DNA from: CAYMQB01 sp964392665
GTDB taxonomy: Bacteria; Hydrothermota; E44-bin80
Assembly (NCBI GenBank): GCA_964392665.1
Contig: CAYMQB010000034.1
Coordinates: 1 to 33,097, forward strand
DNA length: 33,097 nt
Direction of reading: 5' to 3'
Of the stretch, positions 24,364-31,787 are shown piece after piece; position 1 is the stretch's first letter, and every line of letters starts with the position of its first letter. Below the pieces are notes generated by a model that worked only from the letters and a program-made list of their open reading frames with translations, did no database searches and was not told the DNA's origin. A program made the position numbers and the translations under genes.

Positions 24364-24432
24364 AAATAGTGGAGTGAAACGCAGATTTGCGAACGATTGA
24401 GTGGTTAATTCAATAAGCATGTTGGAGGGAAG

Positions 24433-25110
24433 ATGAAGAAAATAGTAGACTTGTTTTTTAGTCCAGTCAAAACATTTACGCAACTCAACGATAAACCTGA
24501 TTGGATAATCCCAGTAGTTATTACGCTCGTTATAGTTCTCATTTTTTCTATCATTACCCTTCCAAGAGTGATATTGCCGGAAAAGTCGAAGGGAATTATG
24601 GAAATGGAGCTAACGCAGGAACAGAAAGATAGGGCGCTTTCTTATTTCGAAGGAGTAAAACCCTATATTATAACTACTTTAAGTATTGCCATTAGTACTT
24701 TCCTGTTCATTTTTATCAAGGCAGGGATATTCTTTCTCATTTTTTCGCTGTTTGGGTCAAGGACCGTTTTCAAGAAGATACTCGCAGTTGTGGGCTATGC
24801 ATTTCTTACAGGAATACCTGAGATTATTCTTAAGTCCACGCTTATGCTTATAAAGGGAAGCACAAAGGTATTTACGAGCCTTGCACTCTTTGCACCTAAT
24901 CTGGATTCTAAATCACCATTTTTTACCATTCTTTCAAGGGTTGACGTATTTACCATCTGGAATCTGGCGCTTATCTCACTTGGATGCACAGTGATTTATA
25001 TTATTTCAAGGAAGAAATCGTTTGGAATAGTCTTCGGTTTCTGGGTTCTTTGGCTTCTTTTACAGTTTGGACTCGGATTTGTATTACCCAAGCAAATAAT
25101 GTTTGGTTAA
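24433..25110 (+). CDS. Yip1-domain integral membrane protein
   Basis: 225 residues with a starting FFSPVKTFTQLNDKPDWIIPV motif and five predicted membrane helices (about 26-44, 76-102, 112-138, 170-192 and 196-216). This is the bacterial Yip1-domain type, in which the N-terminal SP..TF..L..KPDW motif precedes the membrane bundle. Molecular function is unknown; these proteins often sit next to MacAB-like ABC transporters, as here. GGAGGG (24424-24429) lies three bases before the ATG, a rather tight spacing. 58 bases separate it from the ATPase gene, which shares its direction. Confidence 0.8.
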   Translation: MKKIVDLFFSPVKTFTQLNDKPDWIIPVVITLVIVLIFSIITLPRVILPEKSKGIMEMELTQEQKDRALSYFEGVKPYIITTLSIAISTFLFIFIKAGIFFLIFSLFGSRTVFKKILAVVGYAFLTGIPEIILKSTLMLIKGSTKVFTSLALFAPNLDSKSPFFTILSRVDVFTIWNLALISLGCTVIYIISRKKSFGIVFGFWVLWLLLQFGLGFVLPKQIMFG

Positions 25111-25168
25111 TTTCTATAACATTTTTGAAACCTTTTTGCATAAATTTCGTTAACAAGGTAACATAATT

Positions 25169-25879
25169 ATGATAAAACTGGTCGATGTGAAGAAAATTTA
25201 TCCTATGGGAAAGGTCGAAGTTAAAGCTCTGAATGGAGTTAGCATTACTATAAAAAAGGGTGAATTTCTATCCATTATGGGACCATCCGGCAGCGGCAAA
25301 TCGACATTAATGCACATAATAGGTTGTCTCGATAAACCCACTCAAGGTGACTATTTTATTAATGGTAAAAAGGTTTCCGAACACAGTGATGACGAACTCT
25401 CCAGGATTAGAAACAAGAGTATTGGTTTTGTTTTTCAGACTTTCAATTTAATTGTCAGACAAACGTGTCTGTACAATGTTGAACTACCGCTTGTTTATGC
25501 AGGTATGCACTCAAAAGAAAGACGAGAAAGAGCAACTGAGGTGCTTTCTGAAGTTGGTCTTCTGGATAGGTTGAAACATAGACCGAACGAACTCTCAGGG
25601 GGTGAAAGGCAGCGTGTTGCCGTGGCAAGAGCATTGGTAAATCAACCAATGGTTATACTTGCTGATGAACCTACAGGGAATCTTGATACGAAAACAGGTT
25701 CTGAAATTATGGAGCTCTTCAATGCACTGCATGATAAAGGGAAAACAGTTATAGTGGTTACACATGAGCAAGAAATTGCAGAACTAACGGACAGAATTGT
25801 ACACATACGGGATGGTCTAATCGTTAACGATGAAAACAATAAAAAAACATCAGATAAAAAGCAAAAAGTGAAAAGATGA
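25169..25879 (+). CDS. ABC transporter ATPase, MacB/LolD type
   Basis: 236 residues with all nucleotide-binding motifs: Walker A GPSGSGKS (38-45), Q-loop FVFQTFNL, signature LSGGE (142-146), Walker B VILADEPTGNLD, and the switch histidine in VTHEQ. The family of the two-gene MacB/LolD/FtsE ATPases, which partner FtsX-fold permeases rather than importing solutes; such systems push substrates through a TolC-like channel by mechanotransmission. The partner permease is probably the gene at 28837. The charged KKTSDKKQKVKR tail is extra. Its TGA overlaps the ATG of the TolC-like gene (ATGA, 25876-25879). The ribosome binding site is weak. Confidence 0.95.
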   Translation: MIKLVDVKKIYPMGKVEVKALNGVSITIKKGEFLSIMGPSGSGKSTLMHIIGCLDKPTQGDYFINGKKVSEHSDDELSRIRNKSIGFVFQTFNLIVRQTCLYNVELPLVYAGMHSKERRERATEVLSEVGLLDRLKHRPNELSGGERQRVAVARALVNQPMVILADEPTGNLDTKTGSEIMELFNALHDKGKTVIVVTHEQEIAELTDRIVHIRDGLIVNDENNKKTSDKKQKVKR

Positions 25880-27210
25880 AACTGAAAAGGAGGTTTTACC
25901 TGGCAAAAGCTAATCGGTTCGTAAAACGAATACAATTTTCACTCATCTGTTTTTCTTTGTTCTACTCTTTCTTTTTTGCTACAACGGTTACAGGAAAGGT
26001 TTTCACTTTGAGTGAATGCATTGATATGGGTATAAAGAGTAATCTAACAATTAAGAAAAACCGGGAAAATGTTACGATTGCTCAGGCGCAAAACCTTTCA
26101 AGTTACTCGGAAATACTGCCTTATGTGAGTGCGAGGAGTTCAGTAACAAGAAATTCGAGTGTATTAGGCACAAACCCTTACACGGATACATATTCGGAAA
26201 ATTTCTCGTTTAGTCAAACGGTTTTTGACCTTTCGAGTATTTACGATATAAAAGCTTCAAAGCTTCAAACAAAAGGAAGTGTTGCTTCGTTTAACGCAAT
26301 AAGAAATCAAATAGAGTTTGCCATTGCAAGCACCTTCTTCGATTTTTTAAGAAAGAAGAAGATTCTTGTAGTAAAGGAATTAGGTTTCAAGGAGAGCGAC
26401 GAAAATTTAAAAAAGACGAAAGTAATGCTAGATATCGGTATAATTTCAAAGGTTGACCTTTTGCGTTCGGAAGTAGTCAAAAATCAAGCTGAACTCGACG
26501 TAATAAAGGCGAAGAAAGATATGGAAATTTCCAGAGCAAATCTTGCATATCTCATTGGCATTGAACCGGATATGGAATTTGATGTAAAAGAAGAAAGTCT
26601 TTCAATAAGAGATTATAACATTGAAGAATATAAGGAATTATTTAGAAAAACAAAAGAGAACAACCCGGATATCGAGTCAAATAAGTTCTCGGTCTCGAAA
26701 AGCAAAGCACAACTTTCTTCATCATTTTGCAGGTATTTACCCACATTATCGATTCAAGGTAGTTATGGATATTCGGGAGATAAATTTACATTTTCGAAAG
26801 AAGATTGGCAGGAAAACGACTCGTGGAGCGTTGGAGCCAGTGTGACATTGCCTTTGTTTGCGGGATTTTCAAGGATGGGAAATGTAAAACAGAGTAGAGC
26901 AATAGTGAGAATGAGTGAACTTGAGCTGGATGATGTTGTAATGCAAAAAGGAATAGAACTCAGGAAATCTTTACTGGCAATCGATGAAGCCAAAAAATCC
27001 TTGGTGTTGTCACAGAAGAATTTAGAGCAGGCAGATTTAAGTTACAGAATGATGCAGGAAAAATACACTCTGGGGGCTGCAACAATATTGGAACTTATGG
27101 ATACGGAGCAGGATTATGAGCAGGCTCAAGTAACGCAAATTTCAGCTTATTTCGATTTGTTGCTTGCTTCGTTCTATGTAACGAATCTTCTGGGAGAAAG
27201 AATAAAATAA
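25876..27210 (+). CDS. TolC-family outer membrane efflux protein
   Basis: 444 residues with two repeats of the TolC fold: FTLSECIDMGIKSNLTIKKNRENV and VDLLRSEVVKNQAELDVIKAKKDMEISRANLAYLIG in the first half, then NNPDIESNKFSVSKSKAQ, SVGASVTLPLFAGFSRMGNVKQ and YTLGAATILELMDTEQDYEQAQ in the second. A signal peptide spans about residues 18-40 and is preceded by a long basic stretch. The ATG at 25876 overlaps the ATPase stop but lacks its own ribosome binding site, while a perfect AAGGAGG (25887-25893) lies six bases before an in-frame CTG (codon 9); the true start is therefore open. Forms the outer membrane channel for the neighbouring transporter. Confidence 0.93.
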   Translation: MKLKRRFYLAKANRFVKRIQFSLICFSLFYSFFFATTVTGKVFTLSECIDMGIKSNLTIKKNRENVTIAQAQNLSSYSEILPYVSARSSVTRNSSVLGTNPYTDTYSENFSFSQTVFDLSSIYDIKASKLQTKGSVASFNAIRNQIEFAIASTFFDFLRKKKILVVKELGFKESDENLKKTKVMLDIGIISKVDLLRSEVVKNQAELDVIKAKKDMEISRANLAYLIGIEPDMEFDVKEESLSIRDYNIEEYKELFRKTKENNPDIESNKFSVSKSKAQLSSSFCRYLPTLSIQGSYGYSGDKFTFSKEDWQENDSWSVGASVTLPLFAGFSRMGNVKQSRAIVRMSELELDDVVMQKGIELRKSLLAIDEAKKSLVLSQKNLEQADLSYRMMQEKYTLGAATILELMDTEQDYEQAQVTQISAYFDLLLASFYVTNLLGERIK

Positions 27211-27288
27211 GGTCTATTACCGCAGAGAACACAGAGGCATCGAAATTCGCTGGGAATTCTATGGTTAACCGAAAAAGAGGTGTGAGAG

Positions 27289-28512
27289 ATGAAGAAAAAG
27301 CTAATAATTGGAGTTGTTGTTTTTTCAGTTTTGCTTGTTATCGTTCTTCTGAATGTTAAATTCAAGGGGAAAGCCGTTAGTGTTAAGGTTGAAAAGGTTA
27401 AGAGGGGTTCGATAAAAACAATTGTTTCCGCACCTGGAAGGATTAGTGCCAAAAATGAAATTAACATAAGCTCGGACATAATGGGGAAGTTAATTAAACT
27501 AAACGTCGATGATGGTGATAAGGTCAGGTCGGGTGAAATCGTTGCAGAGTTAGAGAAGACGAGAGAGGAAGCAGTGGTTGAATCTGCTCGAAGTTCACTA
27601 TCCTCAGCAAAAGCCAGTTATGAAATGAAAAAGTCGAGTTTTGAACGAAGACAAAAGCTATATGATAAGTCATTAATCTCAAAAGAGCAATTCGAAGCAG
27701 ACAGGACAGACCTGAGAGTTGCCGAATTGACCCTTGAGGAAAGGAAAGCGAATTACAAACAGGCAATGGAGAATTTATCCAAAACGATTATAAGAAGTCC
27801 CATTAATGCGGTTGTTACAAGGCTTAACGTTGAAGAAGGAGAAATTGTAGTTACTGGGACGATGAATAACCCCGGGACAGTTCTTATGGTTTTGTCAGAC
27901 CTGTCGCAGATGGAAGTTGAATGTGATGTGGATGAGAGTGACATAATCGAGCTTGAATTGGGACAGGCTACCGACATAACTGTAGATGCTTTTGGAGATA
28001 CAGTTTTTCAGGGACATGTTGTTGAAATCTCGAATTCGGGAAAAACGTCAGGTACGGGAAGTCAGGAAGAAATTACGAATTTCGAAGTAAAAGTAGGTTT
28101 CGATAATACAGACGTTCGTTTGAGACCAGGGATGAGCGCTTCTGCAGATATTATATCTTCGGAAGAAGACAGTGCACTTAAGGTACCCATTCAATCCGTT
28201 GTTGAAAGGGGAATGGGTGAGAAGAAGAGAGAAGGGGTTTTTATTATATTGGAAGAGAAAACGCATTTCAAACCTGTAACAACAGGTATACAGAGCGAAA
28301 TAGAAATGCAGATAATCGAAGGTGTTGAAGAGGGAGATGAGGTTGTTTCTGGTCCTTACTCCATACTTACAAAAATCAAGGATGGTGAAAATGTTAAAAT
28401 TATTCAACCAAAGATAGAAAAGGGGAAAGTGGAAAAAGAAGGGGAGGAAAGAAGTAAGAACGAGGGTGGAAATGCAGGAACAAAAAAGAAGACAGTGAGA
28501 ATAGGTGGATAG
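27289..28512 (+). CDS. Periplasmic membrane fusion protein, MacA/HlyD type
   Basis: 407 residues. An N-terminal membrane anchor (about 5-24), a barrel-sandwich lipoyl half (SAPGRISAKNEINISSDIMGKLIKLNVDDGDKV), a helical hairpin (about 90-165, the part that meets TolC), the second lipoyl half IIRSPINAVVTRLNVEEGEIV, then beta-barrel and membrane-proximal domains. Links the inner membrane permease to the TolC-like channel. A charged Lys/Glu/Gly tail (about the last 25 residues) is unusual. AAGAGG (27275-27280) is eight bases before the ATG. The 78-base gap before it carries an ACCGCAGAGAACACAGAGG repeat word. Dispersed repeats follow the stop. Confidence 0.93.
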   Translation: MKKKLIIGVVVFSVLLVIVLLNVKFKGKAVSVKVEKVKRGSIKTIVSAPGRISAKNEINISSDIMGKLIKLNVDDGDKVRSGEIVAELEKTREEAVVESARSSLSSAKASYEMKKSSFERRQKLYDKSLISKEQFEADRTDLRVAELTLEERKANYKQAMENLSKTIIRSPINAVVTRLNVEEGEIVVTGTMNNPGTVLMVLSDLSQMEVECDVDESDIIELELGQATDITVDAFGDTVFQGHVVEISNSGKTSGTGSQEEITNFEVKVGFDNTDVRLRPGMSASADIISSEEDSALKVPIQSVVERGMGEKKREGVFIILEEKTHFKPVTTGIQSEIEMQIIEGVEEGDEVVSGPYSILTKIKDGENVKIIQPKIEKGKVEKEGEERSKNEGGNAGTKKKTVRIGG

Positions 28513-28836
28513 GGGAAGGGAAAGGAGAGAAACGGAGTGTCGGAGACGAGACGGTGTATCGGAGAAACGGAGAATTGGCAAGCAAATAAAGCGGCTTCAC
28601 CTGTGAAACTAACGCTGTCGCTGTAGCCGCAGGCTTTAGCCTGCGAAGGGAAAAATGAGATTGCTTTGGCAGAAATTAAGGAAGAATACTCGCAATGACC
28701 AGTTTAAATCTGTCATTCTGAGTAATCGTTTCCATATTAACCCAGGAGGAATCTGAAAACCAATTGTCTTAAACGAACTAAACGACAAGAATGACCGAAA
28801 TGGTTATAACGGATTATTGACAATAAAGAGGTATGA
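28513..28836 (+). repeat. Gene-free 324-base repeat mosaic inside the efflux cluster
   Basis: No gene seen. In order: a CGGAGTGTCGGAG / GTGTATCGGAGAAACGGAG block (28524-28574) starting right after the fusion-protein stop, the 77-bp composite repeat (28623-28699), a half foldback GTCATTCTGAGT (28712-28723), and AAACGAACTAAACGAC words (28768-28812). The same order (CGGAG block, then 77-bp repeat) is found after uvrB. A TTGACA at 28817-28822 has no -10 box before the next gene. Confidence 0.7.
28623..28699 (+). repeat. 77-bp composite dispersed repeat, copy 2
   Basis: Differs from 6656-6732 at four positions only. It contains the same CGCAGGCT-TT-AGCCTGCG near-palindrome and the 42-base unit (28658-28699). 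Confidence 0.85.
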
Positions 28837-30054
28837 ATGCATTTTGGAGAAAGTTTTAGAATAGCTGTCGATGCAATAATAGCAAACAAACTGAGGTCTA
28901 TTTTAACGACGATTGGAATAGTCATTGGAGTTATGACTGTTGTGACAGTTGTATCCCTTATTTCGGGTCTAAACAAGAAAGTAGAGGATATGTTTTCAAG
29001 TATCGGTTCAAACGTAATATATATCCAGAAGTGGCCCTGGGTTAGAACGGGTGGAGATGACTGGTGGAAATATAGAGGAAGGAAGGACATAACACCGGAA
29101 CATGCTGATATGATTAGAAGATTCTGCAGCAGCGCGGAACTTGTTGCGCCTATGGATGGTCGTTCTTTAAGGATGAAATACAAGGACAGAAGAACAAATC
29201 CTGTTCAGGTGCAGGGCACAACACCGGAGTATCAGGGAATTTCAGGTAGAGACATTGAAGCTGGAAGGTTCATCGCAGAATCTGATGTTTCACACAAAAA
29301 AAGAGTATGTGTAATTGGTACGGATATCGTAGAAACGCTTTTTCCCAAGGAGGAAGCTTTGAATAAAACCGTAAGGATAGGTTCGTCAAAGTTTCTGGTT
29401 ATCGGGATTTTTGAAGAGAAGGGTAAGATGATGGGAATGAGTATGGATAACGAGGTCGTAATACCTTTCACTACATTCAGAAAGCTGTTTATAAGAAAGG
29501 GGAGAGAGGATATTACAATTGTTGTTCTGGCAAAAGATAAGGAAGAAGCAATTGATGAAATAAAAGGTGTGCTGCGAAGAGTGAGAAAGGTTAAACCAGG
29601 TAAACCCGATGATTTTTCCATAAACACACAGGATGCATTAATGGATATGTATAATAAGATTACTGGCGCAGCGTTTATGGTGATGATTGGGGTTGCTTCG
29701 CTTTCTTTGCTTATAGGTGGTATTGGTATTATGAATATTATGCTTGTATCGGTCACCGAGAGGACGAGAGAGATTGGTATTAGAAAAGCAATTGGTGCAC
29801 GTTACAAAGACATACTTTACCAATTTCTAACAGAAGCTGTAGTAATAAGTGGTTTTGGGGGTTTCATTGGGATTGTATTGGGTTTCAGCATAGCCAAGAT
29901 TATTTCGCTTGCATCCAACCTTCCTGCTGCTATTCCTTTGTGGGCTGTTCTTCTTGGATTTGGATTTTCAAGTGGAGTAGGAATATTTTTTGGCATTTAC
30001 CCGGCAAACAAGGCAGCTAGGCTAAATCCTGTCGAAGCCTTGAGGTACGAATGA
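28837..30054 (+). CDS. FtsX-fold ABC permease, MacB type
   Basis: 405 residues. N-terminal helix in the ILTTIGIVIGVMTVVTVVSLISGL motif typical of MacB-like permeases; a large periplasmic MacB_PCD domain (about 45-255) with VQVQGTTPEYQGISGRDIEAGRFI and VCVIGTDIVETLFP; then the FtsX domain with three helices (about 275-400) carrying GGIGIMNIMLVSVTERTREIGIRKAIGA and ending NPVEALRYE. This is the membrane partner for the ATPase at 25169. AAGAGG (28826-28831) precedes the ATG by five bases. A 324-base repeat region separates it from the fusion-protein gene. The substrate is unknown: drugs, lipids, peptides or lipoproteins are all possible. Confidence 0.94.
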   Translation: MHFGESFRIAVDAIIANKLRSILTTIGIVIGVMTVVTVVSLISGLNKKVEDMFSSIGSNVIYIQKWPWVRTGGDDWWKYRGRKDITPEHADMIRRFCSSAELVAPMDGRSLRMKYKDRRTNPVQVQGTTPEYQGISGRDIEAGRFIAESDVSHKKRVCVIGTDIVETLFPKEEALNKTVRIGSSKFLVIGIFEEKGKMMGMSMDNEVVIPFTTFRKLFIRKGREDITIVVLAKDKEEAIDEIKGVLRRVRKVKPGKPDDFSINTQDALMDMYNKITGAAFMVMIGVASLSLLIGGIGIMNIMLVSVTERTREIGIRKAIGARYKDILYQFLTEAVVISGFGGFIGIVLGFSIAKIISLASNLPAAIPLWAVLLGFGFSSGVGIFFGIYPANKAARLNPVEALRYE

Positions 30055-30096
30055 AGCAGTGGAAAAACCAAAAGGATAGACTATCCTACCACGACG

Positions 30097-30139
30097 GTCG
30101 TTGCGAGAATTGCTTTCATAATTTCCGATGAAGCAATCT
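30097..30139 (-). repeat. 43-base dispersed repeat unit after the permease gene
   Basis: Runs from GTCGTTGCGAGAATTGCTTT to GAAGCAATCT. A diverged relative of the 42-base unit at 11376-11417 and, reversed, of 6691-6732 and 28658-28699. It lies between the converging permease and methyltransferase genes. Confidence 0.6.
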
Positions 30140-30156
30140 TCTATGAACATTCCTTT

Positions 30157-30810
30157 TCACCGTGGTTTTACAACCTTCATAAGTCTCACATATCCTCTGA
30201 AGAAAATATGTTCGTGAAAGTTTTCGAACCCTTGAACACTTAGTATATTCTTCCAATCCCTTGTAATGAAATCGAATGCATAAACGCATTCAATAAATTT
30301 GAAAGGAATCCTAAAAAAGGCTGAACTATTTATTAAAGAAAACTCGTTATAGTCCAGAATAAAAAACTTACCCCCATCTTTTAACATACAGAATACATTT
30401 TTGATAATCTGCTCTCGTATGTTATGTGGAAAGCCATGTAGAACAAAAGAAACAAAGGCTTTATCGAATGTGTTTCTGTAGGGTAAAGGTTGGTCTATCC
30501 TTTGATGTATAATTCTAACATTGGGGTATTTTGCACATTTGCTATGAAACTGTTCTATCATTTCCTCAGAAATATCAAGTCCAAGTATTTCACCTTTTTT
30601 AGAAAGGTACTTTATCATAAGACAGGCATTATTGCCTGTTCCTGCTCCTAAGTCTACAATTCTATCTTCAGATTCGATATTCATCAAATCTATAACCTTT
30701 TTAATGTGTATACCATATTTGCCAAATGTGATAAGATTGAGCAAGATGTCATAATGTCTTGCAATGAATCCTGATAATTCTACCTTTGATTTCGGGTAAT
30801 GTTTACTCAT
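30157..30810 (-). CDS. Class I SAM-dependent methyltransferase, UbiE/MenG-like
   Basis: 217 residues with the Rossmann SAM-binding motif VDLGAGTGNN (about 53-62), acidic LGLDIS at the end of strand 2, a QRIDQPLPY motif, the FDKAFVSFVLHGFP motif IV/post-motif, and GGKFFILDYNE. The type resembles ubiquinone/menaquinone methyltransferases, but no quinone genes are nearby, so the substrate is unknown. The start ATG lies exactly where an antitoxin gene remnant ends (see 30811-30888), and the promoter at 30894 would drive it through that remnant. No convincing ribosome binding site (only GAAAG). The next ATG is too far in to be the start. Confidence 0.85.
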   Translation of the reverse strand: MSKHYPKSKVELSGFIARHYDILLNLITFGKYGIHIKKVIDLMNIESEDRIVDLGAGTGNNACLMIKYLSKKGEILGLDISEEMIEQFHSKCAKYPNVRIIHQRIDQPLPYRNTFDKAFVSFVLHGFPHNIREQIIKNVFCMLKDGGKFFILDYNEFSLINSSAFFRIPFKFIECVYAFDFITRDWKNILSVQGFENFHEHIFFRGYVRLMKVVKPR

Positions 30811-30888
30811 CTTTCGGTATTAGAGCATTTTTTATTTCTTCAATTGTTTTTCCATAATCTTTATTTCATTTTACATTTTTGCCAATAG
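30811..30888 (-). pseudogene. Remnant of a second copy of the antitoxin gene
   Basis: About four in five bases match 31890-31968, the middle of the antitoxin gene, in the same orientation. Relative to the intact gene it has a stop codon (TAA in place of TAC in the KMYSEI region) and a one-base deletion, so it is not translatable. The similarity stops at the codon that serves as the methyltransferase start. This points to an ancestral duplicated toxin-antitoxin locus whose 3' part was lost. Confidence 0.7.
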
Positions 30889-30893
30889 TGAAT

Positions 30894-30922
30894 CCTATAT
30901 CAGAGTGAATTGTAAAAGTCAA
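30894..30922 (-). promoter_or_regulatory. Promoter upstream of the antitoxin remnant and methyltransferase
   Basis: On the minus strand TTGACT (30922-30917, 5 of 6), a 17-base spacer, and TATAGG (30899-30894, 4 of 6) with TG at the extended -10 position. A start near 30887 would give a leader of about 77 bases consisting of the antitoxin remnant. Confidence 0.5.
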
Positions 30923-31090
30923 TATGTTTATAACGGAATGTCAGCAACATGGGACTAATTCACGGAATTGATATATGCATGTTTGGTCCTGCTTAACTAT
31001 CCTTTTCGAAATTCCTGTGTATCCTTGCAAAAGCAAACCCTTGCGTTGAGTATTATGTTATTTTCCAGGTTTTACATCCTGCGCCTCAGT

Positions 31091-31248
31091 TCAATTGATT
31101 TTTTTTATCAATTCTTCTGCCAGTTTGTCATCTAAACCTTTAAGGATTTCGTATTCCTTAAGAGCAGCATTCTTGTCACCGATGCAAGAACCGGGGAGAA
31201 AAAAAGAATACAGCCAAGAAAAATGGAAGATATTCCAAACCTCTTCAT
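31091..31248 (-). pseudogene. Internally deleted TPR-protein gene: signal peptide joined to C-terminal TPR end
   Basis: From the ATG at 31248 the frame encodes a clean signal peptide (MKRFGISSIFLGCILFFSPV then LA) and ends at a stop after 38 codons. From about base 31180 a different frame reads GDKNAALKEYEILKGLDDKL and AEELIKKIN then TGA at 31091-31093, a typical last TPR helix pair. So the gene's first 25 or so codons are joined out of frame to its last 30 codons, with the middle missing. The ATG overlaps the TGA of the next remnant (ATGA), keeping the old operon joint. Confidence 0.65.
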
Positions 31249-31376
31249 TTCACCTTGGTCAACGAATTGTTGTATCGGCTTATGAGCTCACCTTCTGAGA
31301 TGAGTGGGCGGCTTATAGCATCGAGGGTTTCCTTGTTCATTCTGGGACTACCATTTACGGCAACTGCTTTAATCAT
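31245..31376 (-). pseudogene. Internally deleted flavodoxin-like (iron-sulfur flavoprotein family) gene, 43 codons
   Basis: Starts MIKAVAVNGSPRMNK, the flavin-binding first strand and loop of NADPH-dependent FMN reductase or iron-sulfur flavoprotein families, then passes in frame to ETLDAISRPLISEGELISRY, which looks like a C-terminal tail. The usual length is about 180-220 residues, so about three-quarters is gone. The ribosome binding site AGGAGG (31382-31387) is intact, five bases before the ATG. It could still be translated to a 43-residue peptide. The identity of the tail is less certain than the head. Confidence 0.55.
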
Positions 31377-31511
31377 TACATCCTCCTTTGAACTTGAGCG
31401 CTAATATTGAGCTACTATCAAATTTAAGGTTTACAGGTCTGGGGTAAAAAGCAATCTGCATATAGATATAAAGTCAGTCGCACTTTTGACCATAAGACTT
31501 TTTTTTTACTT

Positions 31512-31784
31512 CTAAGAGCTTAATTCTTTATATACCTTATCTCGCTTTGCTATGGATAGTATGAAGATTTGCCTTTTTCTAAAATCAACATTGTATATTA
31601 TTCTTTCATTTCCAATCCGCAATCTATATGTATGTTGAAATCCTTTCAATTTCCTTACATCATATTTCTTAGGAAAATAAGTTCGGGTAAGATTGTCTAT
31701 TGCATCCCTGATGTTTACCTTTGCTTTTTTATCCAATAACTTAAGATTTTTTTCTGCTCTATTTGATAGAAAAAGTTTATACAT
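31512..31784 (-). CDS. RelE/ParE-superfamily toxin
   Basis: 90 residues, typical size. Pattern of the RelE fold: FLSNRAEKNLKLLDKKAKVNI helices, KLKGFQHTYRLRIGNERIIYNVD strands with the basic RLRIG..R patch, and a terminal ILSIAKRDKVYKEL strand where RelE-type toxins have their catalytic or binding residues. Likely a ribosome-dependent mRNA endonuclease, or possibly a gyrase inhibitor of the ParE branch. It follows the antitoxin gene with a three-base gap. The region 31385-31511 after it holds nothing I recognise. Confidence 0.88.
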   Translation of the reverse strand: MYKLFLSNRAEKNLKLLDKKAKVNIRDAIDNLTRTYFPKKYDVRKLKGFQHTYRLRIGNERIIYNVDFRKRQIFILSIAKRDKVYKELSS

Positions 31785-31787
31785 TAA

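Larger units (their letters stand above)
24006..24432. other. Divergent promoter region between the cyclase and the efflux genes
   Basis: No gene is credible. It contains the leftward cyclase promoter (24013-24041) and two rightward promoters (24124-24152, 24335-24363). A CTCCCTTTAGGAAAGAGGG hairpin-like repeat lies at about 24247-24266. The long distance from the first rightward promoter to the next gene leaves room for an untranslated leader or a small RNA. Confidence 0.5.

Noticed and set aside
28817..28837. Consensus TTGACA as a permease promoter
   Set aside because: Any -10 box at normal spacing would fall inside the gene, and none is present; the gene has a normal ribosome binding site instead.
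31095..31298. 67-codon plus-strand frame
   Set aside because: It runs antisense through the TPR and flavoprotein remnants, whose minus-strand reading has signal peptide, TPR and flavodoxin motifs.
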